Shown piece by piece: positions 1-7,676 of a DNA stretch of 41,930 nucleotides (position 1 is the stretch's first letter; every line of letters starts with the position of its first letter). Position numbers and translations under genes: made by a program. The DNA lies in NCBI GenBank assembly GCA_043797305.1, contig JAZDPW010000001.1, positions 1 to 41,930 on the forward strand, in the 5' to 3' direction. The notes beneath the pieces are model-generated. The model was not told where the DNA came from and did no database searches. It was given only the letters and a program-made list of their open reading frames with translations. The DNA comes from CAZGHF01 sp043797305 (GTDB lineage Bacteria > Patescibacteriota > Minisyncoccia > UBA6257 > GWB1-50-10).

Positions 1-122
1 TCCTTGGCACTAAAAATTTCAACGAAATTTTTATGCTCGGGTCTAACAAGGATAAACCAAGCAAACTACTATATTCACCAATATGACAAGGTCAAACATT
101 AAAAACAGACTTCTAACGGGAT
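1..122 (+). promoter_or_regulatory. Leader element L1 before rpoC (left end outside window)
   Basis: This is the first of three related leader elements. The internal hairpin has 9-bp arms at 12-20 and 24-32. The conserved block TTCACCAATATGACAAGGTC lies just after position 74. The right arm GACTTCTAACGGGAT occupies 108-122 and contains the A and T of the rpoC start codon. The matching left arm, present in the other two copies, would lie upstream of the window. There is no ordinary ribosome binding site at normal spacing before the ATG. Whether it acts as RNA or DNA is inference. Confidence 0.8.
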
Positions 123-3100
123 GAATTCTAACAGCAGAAACGCGGACGTGAAGTCCATTTCCATAAAAATTGCCTCGCCGGAGGAGATTTTGAAGTGGTC
201 GTACGGAGAAGTGACGAAACCGGAAACGCTGAATTACCGGACCCAGCGTCCGGAAAAAGACGGCCTTTTCTCGGAACGAATTTTCGGACCGACTAAAGAT
301 TACGAATGTTACTGCGGCAAGTACAAGAAAATAAGGTACAAGGGCGTGGTCTGCGAAAAATGCGGCGTGGAAGTGACGAGGTCTCAGGTGCGGCGGGAGA
401 GAATGGGCCACGTCACTCTCGAGTCGCCGGTTGCCCACACCTGGTTTTTAAAAACCGTTCCTTCGAAGTTGAGTCTACTTCTCGATATTTCCGTGCCGAA
501 ACTGGAGAAGGTTATTTACTACGCCGCTTTTATCGTCACCTCCGTAAACGGCGAGGCGAAAGAGCGTGCTCTCGGCAAATTGAAACAGGAATTCAAGACC
601 CTCAAGAAGGGAAAAAACAGCGATGACCTCGAAGACGCGCGGAAAAAACAGGAAGAAATTCTCTCTGTTTTGCGGCCGGGGCTGATGCTTACCGAGGCTG
701 AGTATTATTCGCTGGCTCGCGTTTTCGGCGACGTTTTCGAAGCGGACCGCGGAGCGGGAGCGATAAGAAAAATTTTGGAGGGGATGGACTTAGAGGCAAC
801 GGCCAAAAGGCTGAGAAAAGAACTCGAGAGTTTGCGGGACGCCAACAAAAAGCGGCGGGTGCTGCAGCGGCTTCGCCTTTTAAGTTCTCTTGTAAAATCG
901 AATTCCCGGCCCGAGTGGATGATTCTTACCGTTTTGCCGATTCTGCCGCCGGAGCTCCGGCCGATGGTCGCCTTGGATGGCGGTCGTTACGCCACCGCCG
1001 ACTTGAACGACCTTTACCGGCGGGTTATCAACCGCAATAACCGCCTGAGAAAACTAGTTGAACTCAAAGCGCCGGATGTGATTATTACGAACGAAAAAAG
1101 AATGCTTCAGGAAGCGGTTGACGCCCTGATCGATAACGCCGCTTCGACCGGCCAGATTCTCTCGAGTCGCCGCCGTCCGTTGCGGTCGCTTGCCGACCTC
1201 TTAAAAGGAAAGCAGGGCCGTTTCCGGCAGAACCTTCTTGGCAAACGGGTGGATTATTCCGGCCGTTCGGTTATCGTGGTTGGCCCCGAATTGAAGCTCA
1301 ATGAATGCGGACTTCCCAAAAATCTCGCTCTCGAACTTTTCCGCCCGTTCGTCATCTGGAAAATAATCGAGCGGGGATACGCCTATAACATCAAACAAGC
1401 GAACCGGCTGATTGAGCAGGGGACGCCGGATGTCTGGGCCATTCTCGAAGAAGTTATCGAAGGCAAAAAAGTGCTTTTGAACCGGGCGCCGACTCTCCAC
1501 CGCTTGGGCATTCAGGCTTTTACGCCCCGGCTTATCGAAGACTTGGCGATAAGAATTCCGCCCTTGGTTTGTACCGCTTTCAACGCCGACTTCGACGGCG
1601 ACCAAATGGCCGTTCATTTGCCGCTTACGGTCGAAGCCCAATACGAAGCGAACAAATTAATGGATGCCGGCAAAAACCTTTTAAAACCCGCAAACGGCGA
1701 GCCGATTGTTTCGCCGACTCAGGACGTTGTCCTCGGTATTTACTATCTTACCGATATCAGGCCGGGTGTGGCGGGCGAAGGAAAAGTTTTTTCGAGCTTT
1801 ACGGAAACGACCCTCGCCTTGGAGTCGGAGCTTCTCGACTTGAACGCGAAGATAAAGATTCCCGTTGACGGAAAAATTATAGAGACGTCGTACGGACGCC
1901 TGGTTTTCAACCGCGAATTGCCGACCGATTTTGGTTTCGTAAACGAACATCTGAACAAAAAAGCCCTGGCCGAAATTATTTCCGAAATCATCAATCGTTA
2001 CGGCATCGAAACTTCCCGTGAGTATCTCGATCGGATAAAAGACTTGGGTTTCCGGTACGCGACCCTTTCCGCCGTAAGCTGGAGCGTTGACGATATTGTC
2101 ATCCCGGCCGAAAAGGAAGAAATCATTCAGCAAGGGAACAGGGAAACGGATTTGATTCAGAGCCAGTTCCACGAGGGGCTTCTTACGGAAAAAGAAAGAC
2201 AGCGCAATGTGATAAGTGTTTGGACCAAAGTTTTGAGGGAAATAAGCGGACTTGTTGCCAAGAGTCTTACTCCCGACAATCCCATCCATACCATTATTTC
2301 TTCGGGCGCCCGCGGCAACTGGAACCAGTTGAATCAGACGATGGGCATGAAAGGTCTTATGACCAACCCCAAAAACGAAACAATCGAGCTTCCGGTTAAA
2401 ACCTCGCTCAAAGAGGGCCACAAAATTTTGGAATACTTCATTTCCACCCACGGCGCCCGGAAAGGTTCAACCGACACGGCTTTGAAAACCGCTTCCGCCG
2501 GCTATCTTACCCGGCGATTGGTGGACGTCGCCCAGGATTTGATCGTCAAAGAGCGCGATTGCCGGACCAAGGAAGGGATTGAAATAACAAAGAAAGAAGG
2601 AAAAGAATTCGGATATTCTTTTGCCGAGCGGGTTTATTCGAGAACGAGCCTTGCGGATATAAAGATTGAGCGCAAAATTCTGGTCAGGGCGGGAGAAATA
2701 ATAAGCCGGGCGGCGGCCGAAAAAATAGAGGAATCGGCGATTGAGTCGGTCAAAGTAAAATCGCCCATAACCTGCAAAGCCACCTACGGCATCTGCGCCG
2801 TCTGTTACGGCGCCGATCTTACAACCGAAAAGCCGATTGAAGTCGGCGAGGCGGTCGGCATTATCGCCGCTCAGTCCATCGGTGAACCGGGTACTCAGCT
2901 TACTTTAAGAACTTTCCACATCGGCGGCATAGCCGGCGTTGATATCACAACCGGTTTGCCGCGGGTTGAAGAGCTTTTTGAAGCGAGGCCGCCGAAAGGT
3001 AAGGCCGTAATCGCCAAAAACGACGGTCGGGTGGAAGCGATTGAGGAAGGTGAACTCGCCAAAATCGTGAAAGTAAAGGAAGTTGCCGAGAAATCGAAAA

Positions 3101-3750
3101 AGAAAAAAACTCTTCAGGAATATCTCGTTCCGATGGGTGTAGATGTCCTAGTGAAAGAAGGAGACAATGTTGCCAAGGGTCAGCCCTTGAGCGAAGGCCC
3201 GATGGATTTGAGGGAGCTCATGGCTTATCAGGGTATCGAAGCGGTAAAGAAATATATCATCAACGAAGTCCAAAAAATCTACATCCCCGAAGGAACTTCA
3301 ATCAACGACAAGCACATAGAAATAATCGTGAGGCAGATGCTCGGCAGAGTTCTCATAAAAGACGCCGGCGATACGAATTTCATGGTCGGCGACGTTCTCG
3401 AAAAATCGAAGTTCAAGGAGGTTAATCGGGAAATTAAAAAAGCCGGCAAAACTCCGGCCAAGGGTATCCAGCTCATCATGGGCATTACTCGGGCGTCTCT
3501 TACGACGGAAAGTTTCCTTTCGGCGGCGTCGTTCCAGGAAACGAGCCGGGTTTTGGTAAATGCCGCTTGCGAGGGCAAGGTTGATATTCTTCGCGGTCTC
3601 AAAGAGAACGTGATTATCGGCAAACTTATCCCGGTTGGTACGGGCTTTACGGGCATAGACGAAGCGGAAATCAAAATACTCAGGGAAAAGTTTTATCCCG
3701 CTCCTCCGGAAACGCCGGAAGAAGAAATTGACGTGGCGGAAAAAATCTGA
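121..3750 (+). CDS. rpoC: DNA-directed RNA polymerase subunit beta'
   Basis: This is the largest catalytic subunit of RNA polymerase, 1209 aa, and looks complete. The N-terminal zinc site is C63, C65, C78 and C81. The active-site magnesium loop NADFDGD is at residues 488-494. The second zinc site uses C814, C885, C892 and C895 (GICAVCYG). The trigger-loop/bridge region with GEPGTQLTLRTFHIGG follows. The length is normal for a bacterial beta' without large lineage inserts. The start is the ATG embedded in leader element L1; the residues after it match the usual beginning of the protein (IKIASPEEI). rpoB would be expected just upstream, outside the window. A promoter for the next gene overlaps its last codons. 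Confidence 0.98.
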   Translation: MNSNSRNADVKSISIKIASPEEILKWSYGEVTKPETLNYRTQRPEKDGLFSERIFGPTKDYECYCGKYKKIRYKGVVCEKCGVEVTRSQVRRERMGHVTLESPVAHTWFLKTVPSKLSLLLDISVPKLEKVIYYAAFIVTSVNGEAKERALGKLKQEFKTLKKGKNSDDLEDARKKQEEILSVLRPGLMLTEAEYYSLARVFGDVFEADRGAGAIRKILEGMDLEATAKRLRKELESLRDANKKRRVLQRLRLLSSLVKSNSRPEWMILTVLPILPPELRPMVALDGGRYATADLNDLYRRVINRNNRLRKLVELKAPDVIITNEKRMLQEAVDALIDNAASTGQILSSRRRPLRSLADLLKGKQGRFRQNLLGKRVDYSGRSVIVVGPELKLNECGLPKNLALELFRPFVIWKIIERGYAYNIKQANRLIEQGTPDVWAILEEVIEGKKVLLNRAPTLHRLGIQAFTPRLIEDLAIRIPPLVCTAFNADFDGDQMAVHLPLTVEAQYEANKLMDAGKNLLKPANGEPIVSPTQDVVLGIYYLTDIRPGVAGEGKVFSSFTETTLALESELLDLNAKIKIPVDGKIIETSYGRLVFNRELPTDFGFVNEHLNKKALAEIISEIINRYGIETSREYLDRIKDLGFRYATLSAVSWSVDDIVIPAEKEEIIQQGNRETDLIQSQFHEGLLTEKERQRNVISVWTKVLREISGLVAKSLTPDNPIHTIISSGARGNWNQLNQTMGMKGLMTNPKNETIELPVKTSLKEGHKILEYFISTHGARKGSTDTALKTASAGYLTRRLVDVAQDLIVKERDCRTKEGIEITKKEGKEFGYSFAERVYSRTSLADIKIERKILVRAGEIISRAAAEKIEESAIESVKVKSPITCKATYGICAVCYGADLTTEKPIEVGEAVGIIAAQSIGEPGTQLTLRTFHIGGIAGVDITTGLPRVEELFEARPPKGKAVIAKNDGRVEAIEEGELAKIVKVKEVAEKSKKKKTLQEYLVPMGVDVLVKEGDNVAKGQPLSEGPMDLRELMAYQGIEAVKKYIINEVQKIYIPEGTSINDKHIEIIVRQMLGRVLIKDAGDTNFMVGDVLEKSKFKEVNREIKKAGKTPAKGIQLIMGITRASLTTESFLSAASFQETSRVLVNAACEGKVDILRGLKENVIIGKLIPVGTGFTGIDEAEIKILREKFYPAPPETPEEEIDVAEKI

Positions 3751-3756
3751 TATTTT
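3728..3756 (+). promoter_or_regulatory. Putative sigma70-type promoter for rpsF
   Basis: TTGACG (3728-3733) and TATTTT (3751-3756) are separated by exactly 17 bp, inside the end of rpoC and just after its stop. The predicted start of transcription is about 14 nt before the rpsF ATG. Found by inspection only. Confidence 0.45.
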
Positions 3757-3776
3757 ATACCCAATAAGAGCGGATT

Positions 3777-4172
3777 ATGTATGAAATCACATTCATCTTA
3801 AAGGAGGAAGACGCCTCGCCGATTGGGAAGATTTTTTCCAGCCATGGGGTGGAGGTCCAACCCGCTGCCGAAATCAGAAAAATCCGTCTGGCTTATCCCA
3901 TAATGAAAAGCGAGTACGGTTTTTTGGGTTCTTTCCGGTTTGAAGCCAAGCCGGAAGATTTGGAAAAAATCTCCAAAGAACTGAAGCTGGAGAAAAACCT
4001 GTTCCGTTACATGGTCGCCAAATTCGAGGAAAAGAAAGCCGGCACAAGAGACGCCGGAAGGGTTCCTCAAGCCGTCGCGGTCTACAAGAAGCAGGAAGAG
4101 TCAAAGAGGCGCACCGACCCCGTTTTGACGAACGAGGAGCTTGAGAAAAAAATCGAGGAAATACTAAAATAA
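3777..4172 (+). CDS. rpsF: 30S ribosomal protein S6
   Basis: This 131-aa protein of the small ribosomal subunit binds 16S rRNA together with S18. The N-terminus MYEITFILKEED and the segment IRKIRLAYPIMKSEYGFLGS fit the S6 ferredoxin-like fold. The C-terminal extension (residues about 90-131) is charged, rich in Lys and Glu, and probably disordered. The order rpsF-ssb-rpsR is the classic bacterial cluster and supports the call. Sequence identity to textbook S6 is low in places, so the assignment rests partly on synteny. A leader element separates it from ssb. Confidence 0.85.
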   Translation: MYEITFILKEEDASPIGKIFSSHGVEVQPAAEIRKIRLAYPIMKSEYGFLGSFRFEAKPEDLEKISKELKLEKNLFRYMVAKFEEKKAGTRDAGRVPQAVAVYKKQEESKRRTDPVLTNEELEKKIEEILK

Positions 4173-4182
4173 AAGCATATGA

Positions 4183-4316
4183 ATCCCGTTAGAAGTCCTA
4201 GGCATAAAAATTCCATTGGAATTTTTATGCAGGGCACTAACGAGAACAAACCAAGTCAATCATTATTCACCAATATAACAAGGTCAATATTAAATAAAAC
4301 AGACTTCTAACGGGAT
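4183..4316 (+). promoter_or_regulatory. Leader element L2 before ssb
   Basis: This is a complete 134-bp copy. A perfect 15-bp inverted repeat joins ATCCCGTTAGAAGTC (4183-4197) to GACTTCTAACGGGAT (4302-4316). The right arm includes the A and T of the ssb ATG. Inside, a perfect AT-rich hairpin has 10-bp core arms at 4206-4215 and 4217-4226, extended by gc/at pairs. The conserved block TTCACCAATATAACAAGGTC follows. Pairing of the outer arms in RNA would bury the ssb start codon, which is an inference. Confidence 0.85.
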
Positions 4317-4761
4317 GAACCTAAACAAAGTATTTTTAATAGGGCGTCTTACCCAGGATCCTCAGCTTCGGAATACTCCTTCCGGCCAGGCGGTGACGAC
4401 TATTTCCATAGCGACGAACAGAATTTGGACCAGCAAATCGGGTGAGCGCCAATCCGACACCCAGTTTCACAATGTCGTTGTTTGGGGTCGTCAGGCGGAA
4501 ACAGTCAACCAGTTTTTGAAGAAGGGGAGCTTGGCGATGGTTGAGGGCAGGCTGCAAACCCGAAGCTGGCAGGATAATCAAGGCCAAAACCGGCGAACGA
4601 CGGAAATCGTTTGCGAAAGAATTCAATTCGGTCCGCGCTCGGGTTCTTCTCCCGAAGCCGGAACAAAGCCCGTCTCCCGCCCGGCCGAAGAAGAAAAAGA
4701 AGTCCTTCCCGAAATCAACATTGACGACGAAGAGATAAAACCGGAAGATATCAATTTCTAA
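4315..4761 (+). CDS. ssb: Single-stranded DNA-binding protein
   Basis: This 148-aa protein coats single-stranded DNA in replication, repair and recombination. The OB-fold covers residues 1-108 and begins MNLNKVFLIGRLTQDPQLR, with the typical FHNVVVWG and VEGRLQTRSW segments. A linker follows. The acidic tail ends DDEEIKPEDINF, a variant of the DDIPF-type tip that binds partner proteins. The start is the ATG at the right end of leader L2. It is followed after 3 nt by rpsR, consistent with cotranscription. Confidence 0.96.
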   Translation: MNLNKVFLIGRLTQDPQLRNTPSGQAVTTISIATNRIWTSKSGERQSDTQFHNVVVWGRQAETVNQFLKKGSLAMVEGRLQTRSWQDNQGQNRRTTEIVCERIQFGPRSGSSPEAGTKPVSRPAEEEKEVLPEINIDDEEIKPEDINF

Positions 4762-4764
4762 TCC

Positions 4765-4965
4765 ATGAAACAGTGCAATTTTTGTTCAAAAGACGTCAAC
4801 GAAGTCGATTATCGGGATGTTGAAACGCTGAAACGTTATGTTTCGAGTCAGGCGAAAATTATCGACCCGCGCCACACCGGTGTTTGTGCCAGGCATCAGC
4901 GCCGTCTTGCCCGCGCCATAAAACGGGCCCGGGTTATGGGTTTGATGCCTTTTGTGAGACAATAA
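4765..4965 (+). CDS. rpsR: 30S ribosomal protein S18
   Basis: This 66-aa S18 binds the platform of the small subunit together with S6. The core motif with LKRYVSSQAKIIDPRHTGVC, followed by RHQRRLARAIKRARVMGLMPF, is diagnostic. Cysteines at residues 4, 7 and 40 near the N-terminus and core suggest the zinc-binding form of S18. The start lies 3 nt after ssb. The stop TAA overlaps the ATG of the following PAP2 gene by 1 nt (TAATG), so the two are probably translationally coupled. Confidence 0.96.
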   Translation: MKQCNFCSKDVNEVDYRDVETLKRYVSSQAKIIDPRHTGVCARHQRRLARAIKRARVMGLMPFVRQ

Positions 4966-5501
4966 TGGACGTTTTTGTTTTCGAAATTTTTCACACCGTT
5001 GCCGGACGCTCGTCCCTCCTCGACGGTTTAATCGTTTTTTTGGCGAATTATCTCATTTATTTTCTTGTCTTAGGAACGCTCTTTTTCGTTTTCAGCCTGA
5101 AGGGCTCCAAGGAAAAAATTTTCGCTTTCGTCATGGTGGCCTTAACGGCGGTTATCTCAAGGGGAATATTTACGGAAGTTATCCGCTTTTTTTACGACAG
5201 GGCAAGGCCATACGAGGGCCTGGGCTTCGAGCCGCTTTTTATGGATTTGAATCCGGCTTTTCCTTCCGGCCACACGACGTTTCTTTTTGCTCTCGCTTTC
5301 GCCATTTTTTATTTCAACCGTTTCTGGGGGTCCTGGTTTCTGGGCCTGTCGTTTTTAGTCGGTGTCTCGAGAATTGTTGCCGGTGTTCACTGGCCTCTGG
5401 ATGTCTTGGGCGGCATAGCGGTAGCGTTTCTTTCCTTTTTCATCGCCGAGAGGTTGCTTGAGAAATACAAGCCGGTGTTGGGCGGAGGCGAAGCTTCCTA
5501 A
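4965..5501 (+). CDS. PAP2-family membrane phosphatase
   Basis: This is a 178-aa integral membrane protein of the PAP2/type 2 phosphatidic acid phosphatase superfamily. It has about five hydrophobic segments. The three signature regions are visible: a DRARPYE version of the KxxxxxxRP site, FPSGHTT with the catalytic histidine, and SRIVAGVHWPLDVLGG. Family members remove phosphate from lipid phosphates. Undecaprenyl pyrophosphate recycling for the cell wall (BcrC-like) is a likely role but is not proved by sequence. The ATG at 4965 was chosen because it follows rpsR directly (TAATG) and begins a clean membrane protein; a longer reading frame starting at 4884 only adds rpsR shadow sequence. Confidence 0.88.
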   Translation: MDVFVFEIFHTVAGRSSLLDGLIVFLANYLIYFLVLGTLFFVFSLKGSKEKIFAFVMVALTAVISRGIFTEVIRFFYDRARPYEGLGFEPLFMDLNPAFPSGHTTFLFALAFAIFYFNRFWGSWFLGLSFLVGVSRIVAGVHWPLDVLGGIAVAFLSFFIAERLLEKYKPVLGGGEAS

Positions 5502-5569
5502 ACCCCCGAAACTGAGTTACTCTATGGGTACCCCCGAAACCCGAGAAGTGGGGCTTTTCCCGCGTTTAC
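5502..5569. repeat. Short intergenic region with two direct repeats
   Basis: This 68-bp gap before uvrB holds two copies of ACCCCCGAAAC about 26-28 bp apart, the second followed by a weak stem and GCTTTT. It could be a degenerate palindromic repeat or a weak terminator. No convincing promoter for uvrB is visible. Confidence 0.35.
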
Positions 5570-7582
5570 ATGTTCGAATTAATTTCGAAAAACCTGCCCG
5601 ATGGAGACCAACCCAAAGCGATTGAATCGCTGGTTTTGGGTTTGAAAAAGGATTTTAAGTATCAGACGCTTCTCGGAGTTACCGGTTCGGGCAAGACTTT
5701 TACCGTTGCCAATGTCATAGCGAAAGTTGATAGGCCGACACTCGTCATCGCCCACAACAAGACGCTTGCCGCCCAGCTTACCAACGAATTCCGCGAGCTT
5801 TTTCCGAAAAACTCCGTCCATTATTTCGTTTCTTATTACGATTATTACCAGCCGGAAGCGTATCTTCCCTCTACCGATACCTATATCGGCAAGGAGGCGA
5901 TGATAAACGACGAAATAGATAAATTGCGGCACGCGGCGACAACCGCTCTTCTTACGAGGCGCGACGTAATCGTGGTCGCTTCGGTTTCCTGCATTTACGG
6001 CCTTGGGGCGCCGGAGGTTTATGCCGAAAACATTTTTCACCTGAAAACCGGCAATAAGATTGACCGCCGGTCGTTTGTGAGAAAACTTATTGAACTCCAG
6101 TATAAAAGAACCAATTCCGACCTGAAGCGCGGCTCTTTTCGCCTTCACGGCGACAACTGGGAAATAATGCCGCCCGACCGGGAAATGATTTACAATTTTG
6201 AACTGAAAAATGGAAAGATAGAAAAAATTTACGAGATAAAACCAGCCGAAGGATTCCGGCCGGGGGAGACCCCGGTTTTGGACGAAATTTGTTTTGCGCC
6301 GGCCCGCCACTTTATCACTCCTCGCGCCGAGCGGGAACGAGCGATAAAAGCGATAGAGAAGGAACTGGCCGAACAGCTTAAATTATTCGAGAAGACCGGG
6401 AAACTGCTCGAAGCCGAGCGGCTCGAGCGGCGGACCCGCGGCGATTTGGCGATGATTCGCGAGATCGGTTACTGCAACGGCATCGAAAATTATTCAAGGC
6501 ATCTTTCGGGGCGGGGAGCCGGCGAGCCGCCGGAAACTCTTTTGGATTATTTTCCCCATTCGACAGCGAGCAGGCAAGCCGATTTCCTTACCGTAATCGA
6601 CGAATCGCACGTTACCGTGCCCCAATTGAACGGCATGTTTCAAGGCGATGCTTCGCGGAAAAGAGCGCTTATCGAGTTTGGTTTCCGTCTGCCTTCGGCC
6701 GCCGACAACCGGCCCTTGAGATTCGACGAATTCGAAAAAAAGGTGGGGCAGACTATTTACACATCCGCCACTCCCAGACCGTATGAGCGGGAGAAGAGCG
6801 GGCAAATCGTGGAGCAGATTATCCGGCCGACCGGTTTGATTGACCCGAAAGTAACTATCTGTCCCGCCCGCGGCGAGGTTCAAGATTTGATTCCGCGGAT
6901 TGAAGAACGGGTCGGGGTAAAAGAACGGGTGCTTGTTACCACTCTTACCAAGCGCATGGCTGAAGACTTGAGTTCTTACTTGGAAGAAAAGGGAATCAAG
7001 GTTACCTATCTTCACAGCGATGTAAAAACGCTCGATAGGATTAAAATTCTCACCAATTTGAGGAAAGGCTCCGCCAGCGCGGGCGGATTTGACGTCTTGG
7101 TCGGCGTAAACCTCCTCCGCGAAGGGCTGGACTTGCCCGAAGTATCGCTCGTTGCCATTTTGGACGCCGATAAGGAAGGGTTTTTGCGCTCGGAAACGTC
7201 GCTTATTCAAACTATCGGCCGGGCGGCGCGCAATGTCCGGGGTGAGGTTTTGATTTATGCCGACCATATTACCGGGTCGGTGAAACGGGCGGTTGACGAA
7301 ACCGAGCGCCGGCGGAAAATTCAGCTTGAATACAACAAGAAGTACGGCATTACCCCGCGGACAATCGTAAGGAAAATCAGCGATATCATTCCTGCCGAAG
7401 AAATATTGGAGCTTGAAACAAAGCCGCTTCCGAAGTCAAAAACCGCCGTTCGGGAACTTATCGTGAAAAAAGAGAAGGAAATGAAAGAAGCGGCGAGTAA
7501 GCTGGACTTTGAATTGGCGGCTATTCTGCGAGATGAGGTAAAGATATTAAGAAAGAAAAGCGGGATTTTGCCGCCCAAATAA
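5570..7582 (+). CDS. uvrB: Excinuclease ABC subunit B
   Basis: This 670-aa helicase-like subunit verifies damage handed over by UvrA and recruits UvrC in nucleotide excision repair. The Walker A motif GVTGSGKT is at residues 36-43. The beta-hairpin motif FVSYYDYYQPEAYLP is present, as are the DESH box (VIDESHVTVPQL) and helicase motifs V/VI (GLDLPEVSLVAILDAD, QTIGRAARN). The C-terminal UVR motif that contacts UvrC is at about residues 630-662. The end looks altered: the reading frame stops as SGILPPK inside a hairpin, and a second copy of the UVR tail coding sequence follows at 7614-7676. The gene is probably still functional. Confidence 0.97.
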   Translation: MFELISKNLPDGDQPKAIESLVLGLKKDFKYQTLLGVTGSGKTFTVANVIAKVDRPTLVIAHNKTLAAQLTNEFRELFPKNSVHYFVSYYDYYQPEAYLPSTDTYIGKEAMINDEIDKLRHAATTALLTRRDVIVVASVSCIYGLGAPEVYAENIFHLKTGNKIDRRSFVRKLIELQYKRTNSDLKRGSFRLHGDNWEIMPPDREMIYNFELKNGKIEKIYEIKPAEGFRPGETPVLDEICFAPARHFITPRAERERAIKAIEKELAEQLKLFEKTGKLLEAERLERRTRGDLAMIREIGYCNGIENYSRHLSGRGAGEPPETLLDYFPHSTASRQADFLTVIDESHVTVPQLNGMFQGDASRKRALIEFGFRLPSAADNRPLRFDEFEKKVGQTIYTSATPRPYEREKSGQIVEQIIRPTGLIDPKVTICPARGEVQDLIPRIEERVGVKERVLVTTLTKRMAEDLSSYLEEKGIKVTYLHSDVKTLDRIKILTNLRKGSASAGGFDVLVGVNLLREGLDLPEVSLVAILDADKEGFLRSETSLIQTIGRAARNVRGEVLIYADHITGSVKRAVDETERRRKIQLEYNKKYGITPRTIVRKISDIIPAEEILELETKPLPKSKTAVRELIVKKEKEMKEAASKLDFELAAILRDEVKILRKKSGILPPK

Positions 7583-7592
7583 AATTTGGGCG
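7572..7592. repeat. Hairpin at the end of uvrB
   Basis: CGCCCAAAT and ATTTGGGCG form a perfect 9-bp stem around AAA; the uvrB stop codon spans the arm/loop junction. A second small stem, GCTCC-TTT-GGAGC, follows at 7599-7611. It resembles the dispersed palindromic repeats elsewhere in the window. Confidence 0.6.
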
Positions 7593-7613
7593 AGCCTCGC
7601 TCCTTTGGAGCGG

Positions 7614-7676
7614 GAACTGGCCGCCATTTTAAGGGACGAGGTGAAGGAATTAAACAAGAGAATCAATGCAAGATAA
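7614..7676 (+). pseudogene. Duplicated uvrB tail fragment
   Basis: Read in frame, this fragment encodes ELAAILRDEVK followed by ELNKRINAR and a stop that lies inside the uvrA start region. The same 11 residues, ELAAILRDEVK, end the uvrB reading frame upstream at 7511-7543. At DNA level the two copies differ at many positions, and within those 11 codons nearly all differences are synonymous. The fragment looks like the original uvrB end, which would have overlapped uvrA by 11 nt, left behind when a palindromic repeat was inserted. It has no start codon of its own. Confidence 0.75.

Noticed and set aside
4179..4310. A 43-codon ORF running through leader element L2 and ending 4 nt before ssb
   Set aside because: In L1 and L3 the frame is shifted or ends early at the TGA in TATGACAAGG. 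Only a few residues after the hairpin ATG (MxG...KP) are shared. Structure is conserved better than any peptide, so I treat it as a leader, not a gene.
4183..4316. Leader element as a simple MITE-like insertion
   Set aside because: Terminal inverted repeats fit a MITE, but no convincing target-site duplication is visible at L2 or L3, and all copies end exactly in a start codon. I keep a mobile origin as possible but not as the main explanation.
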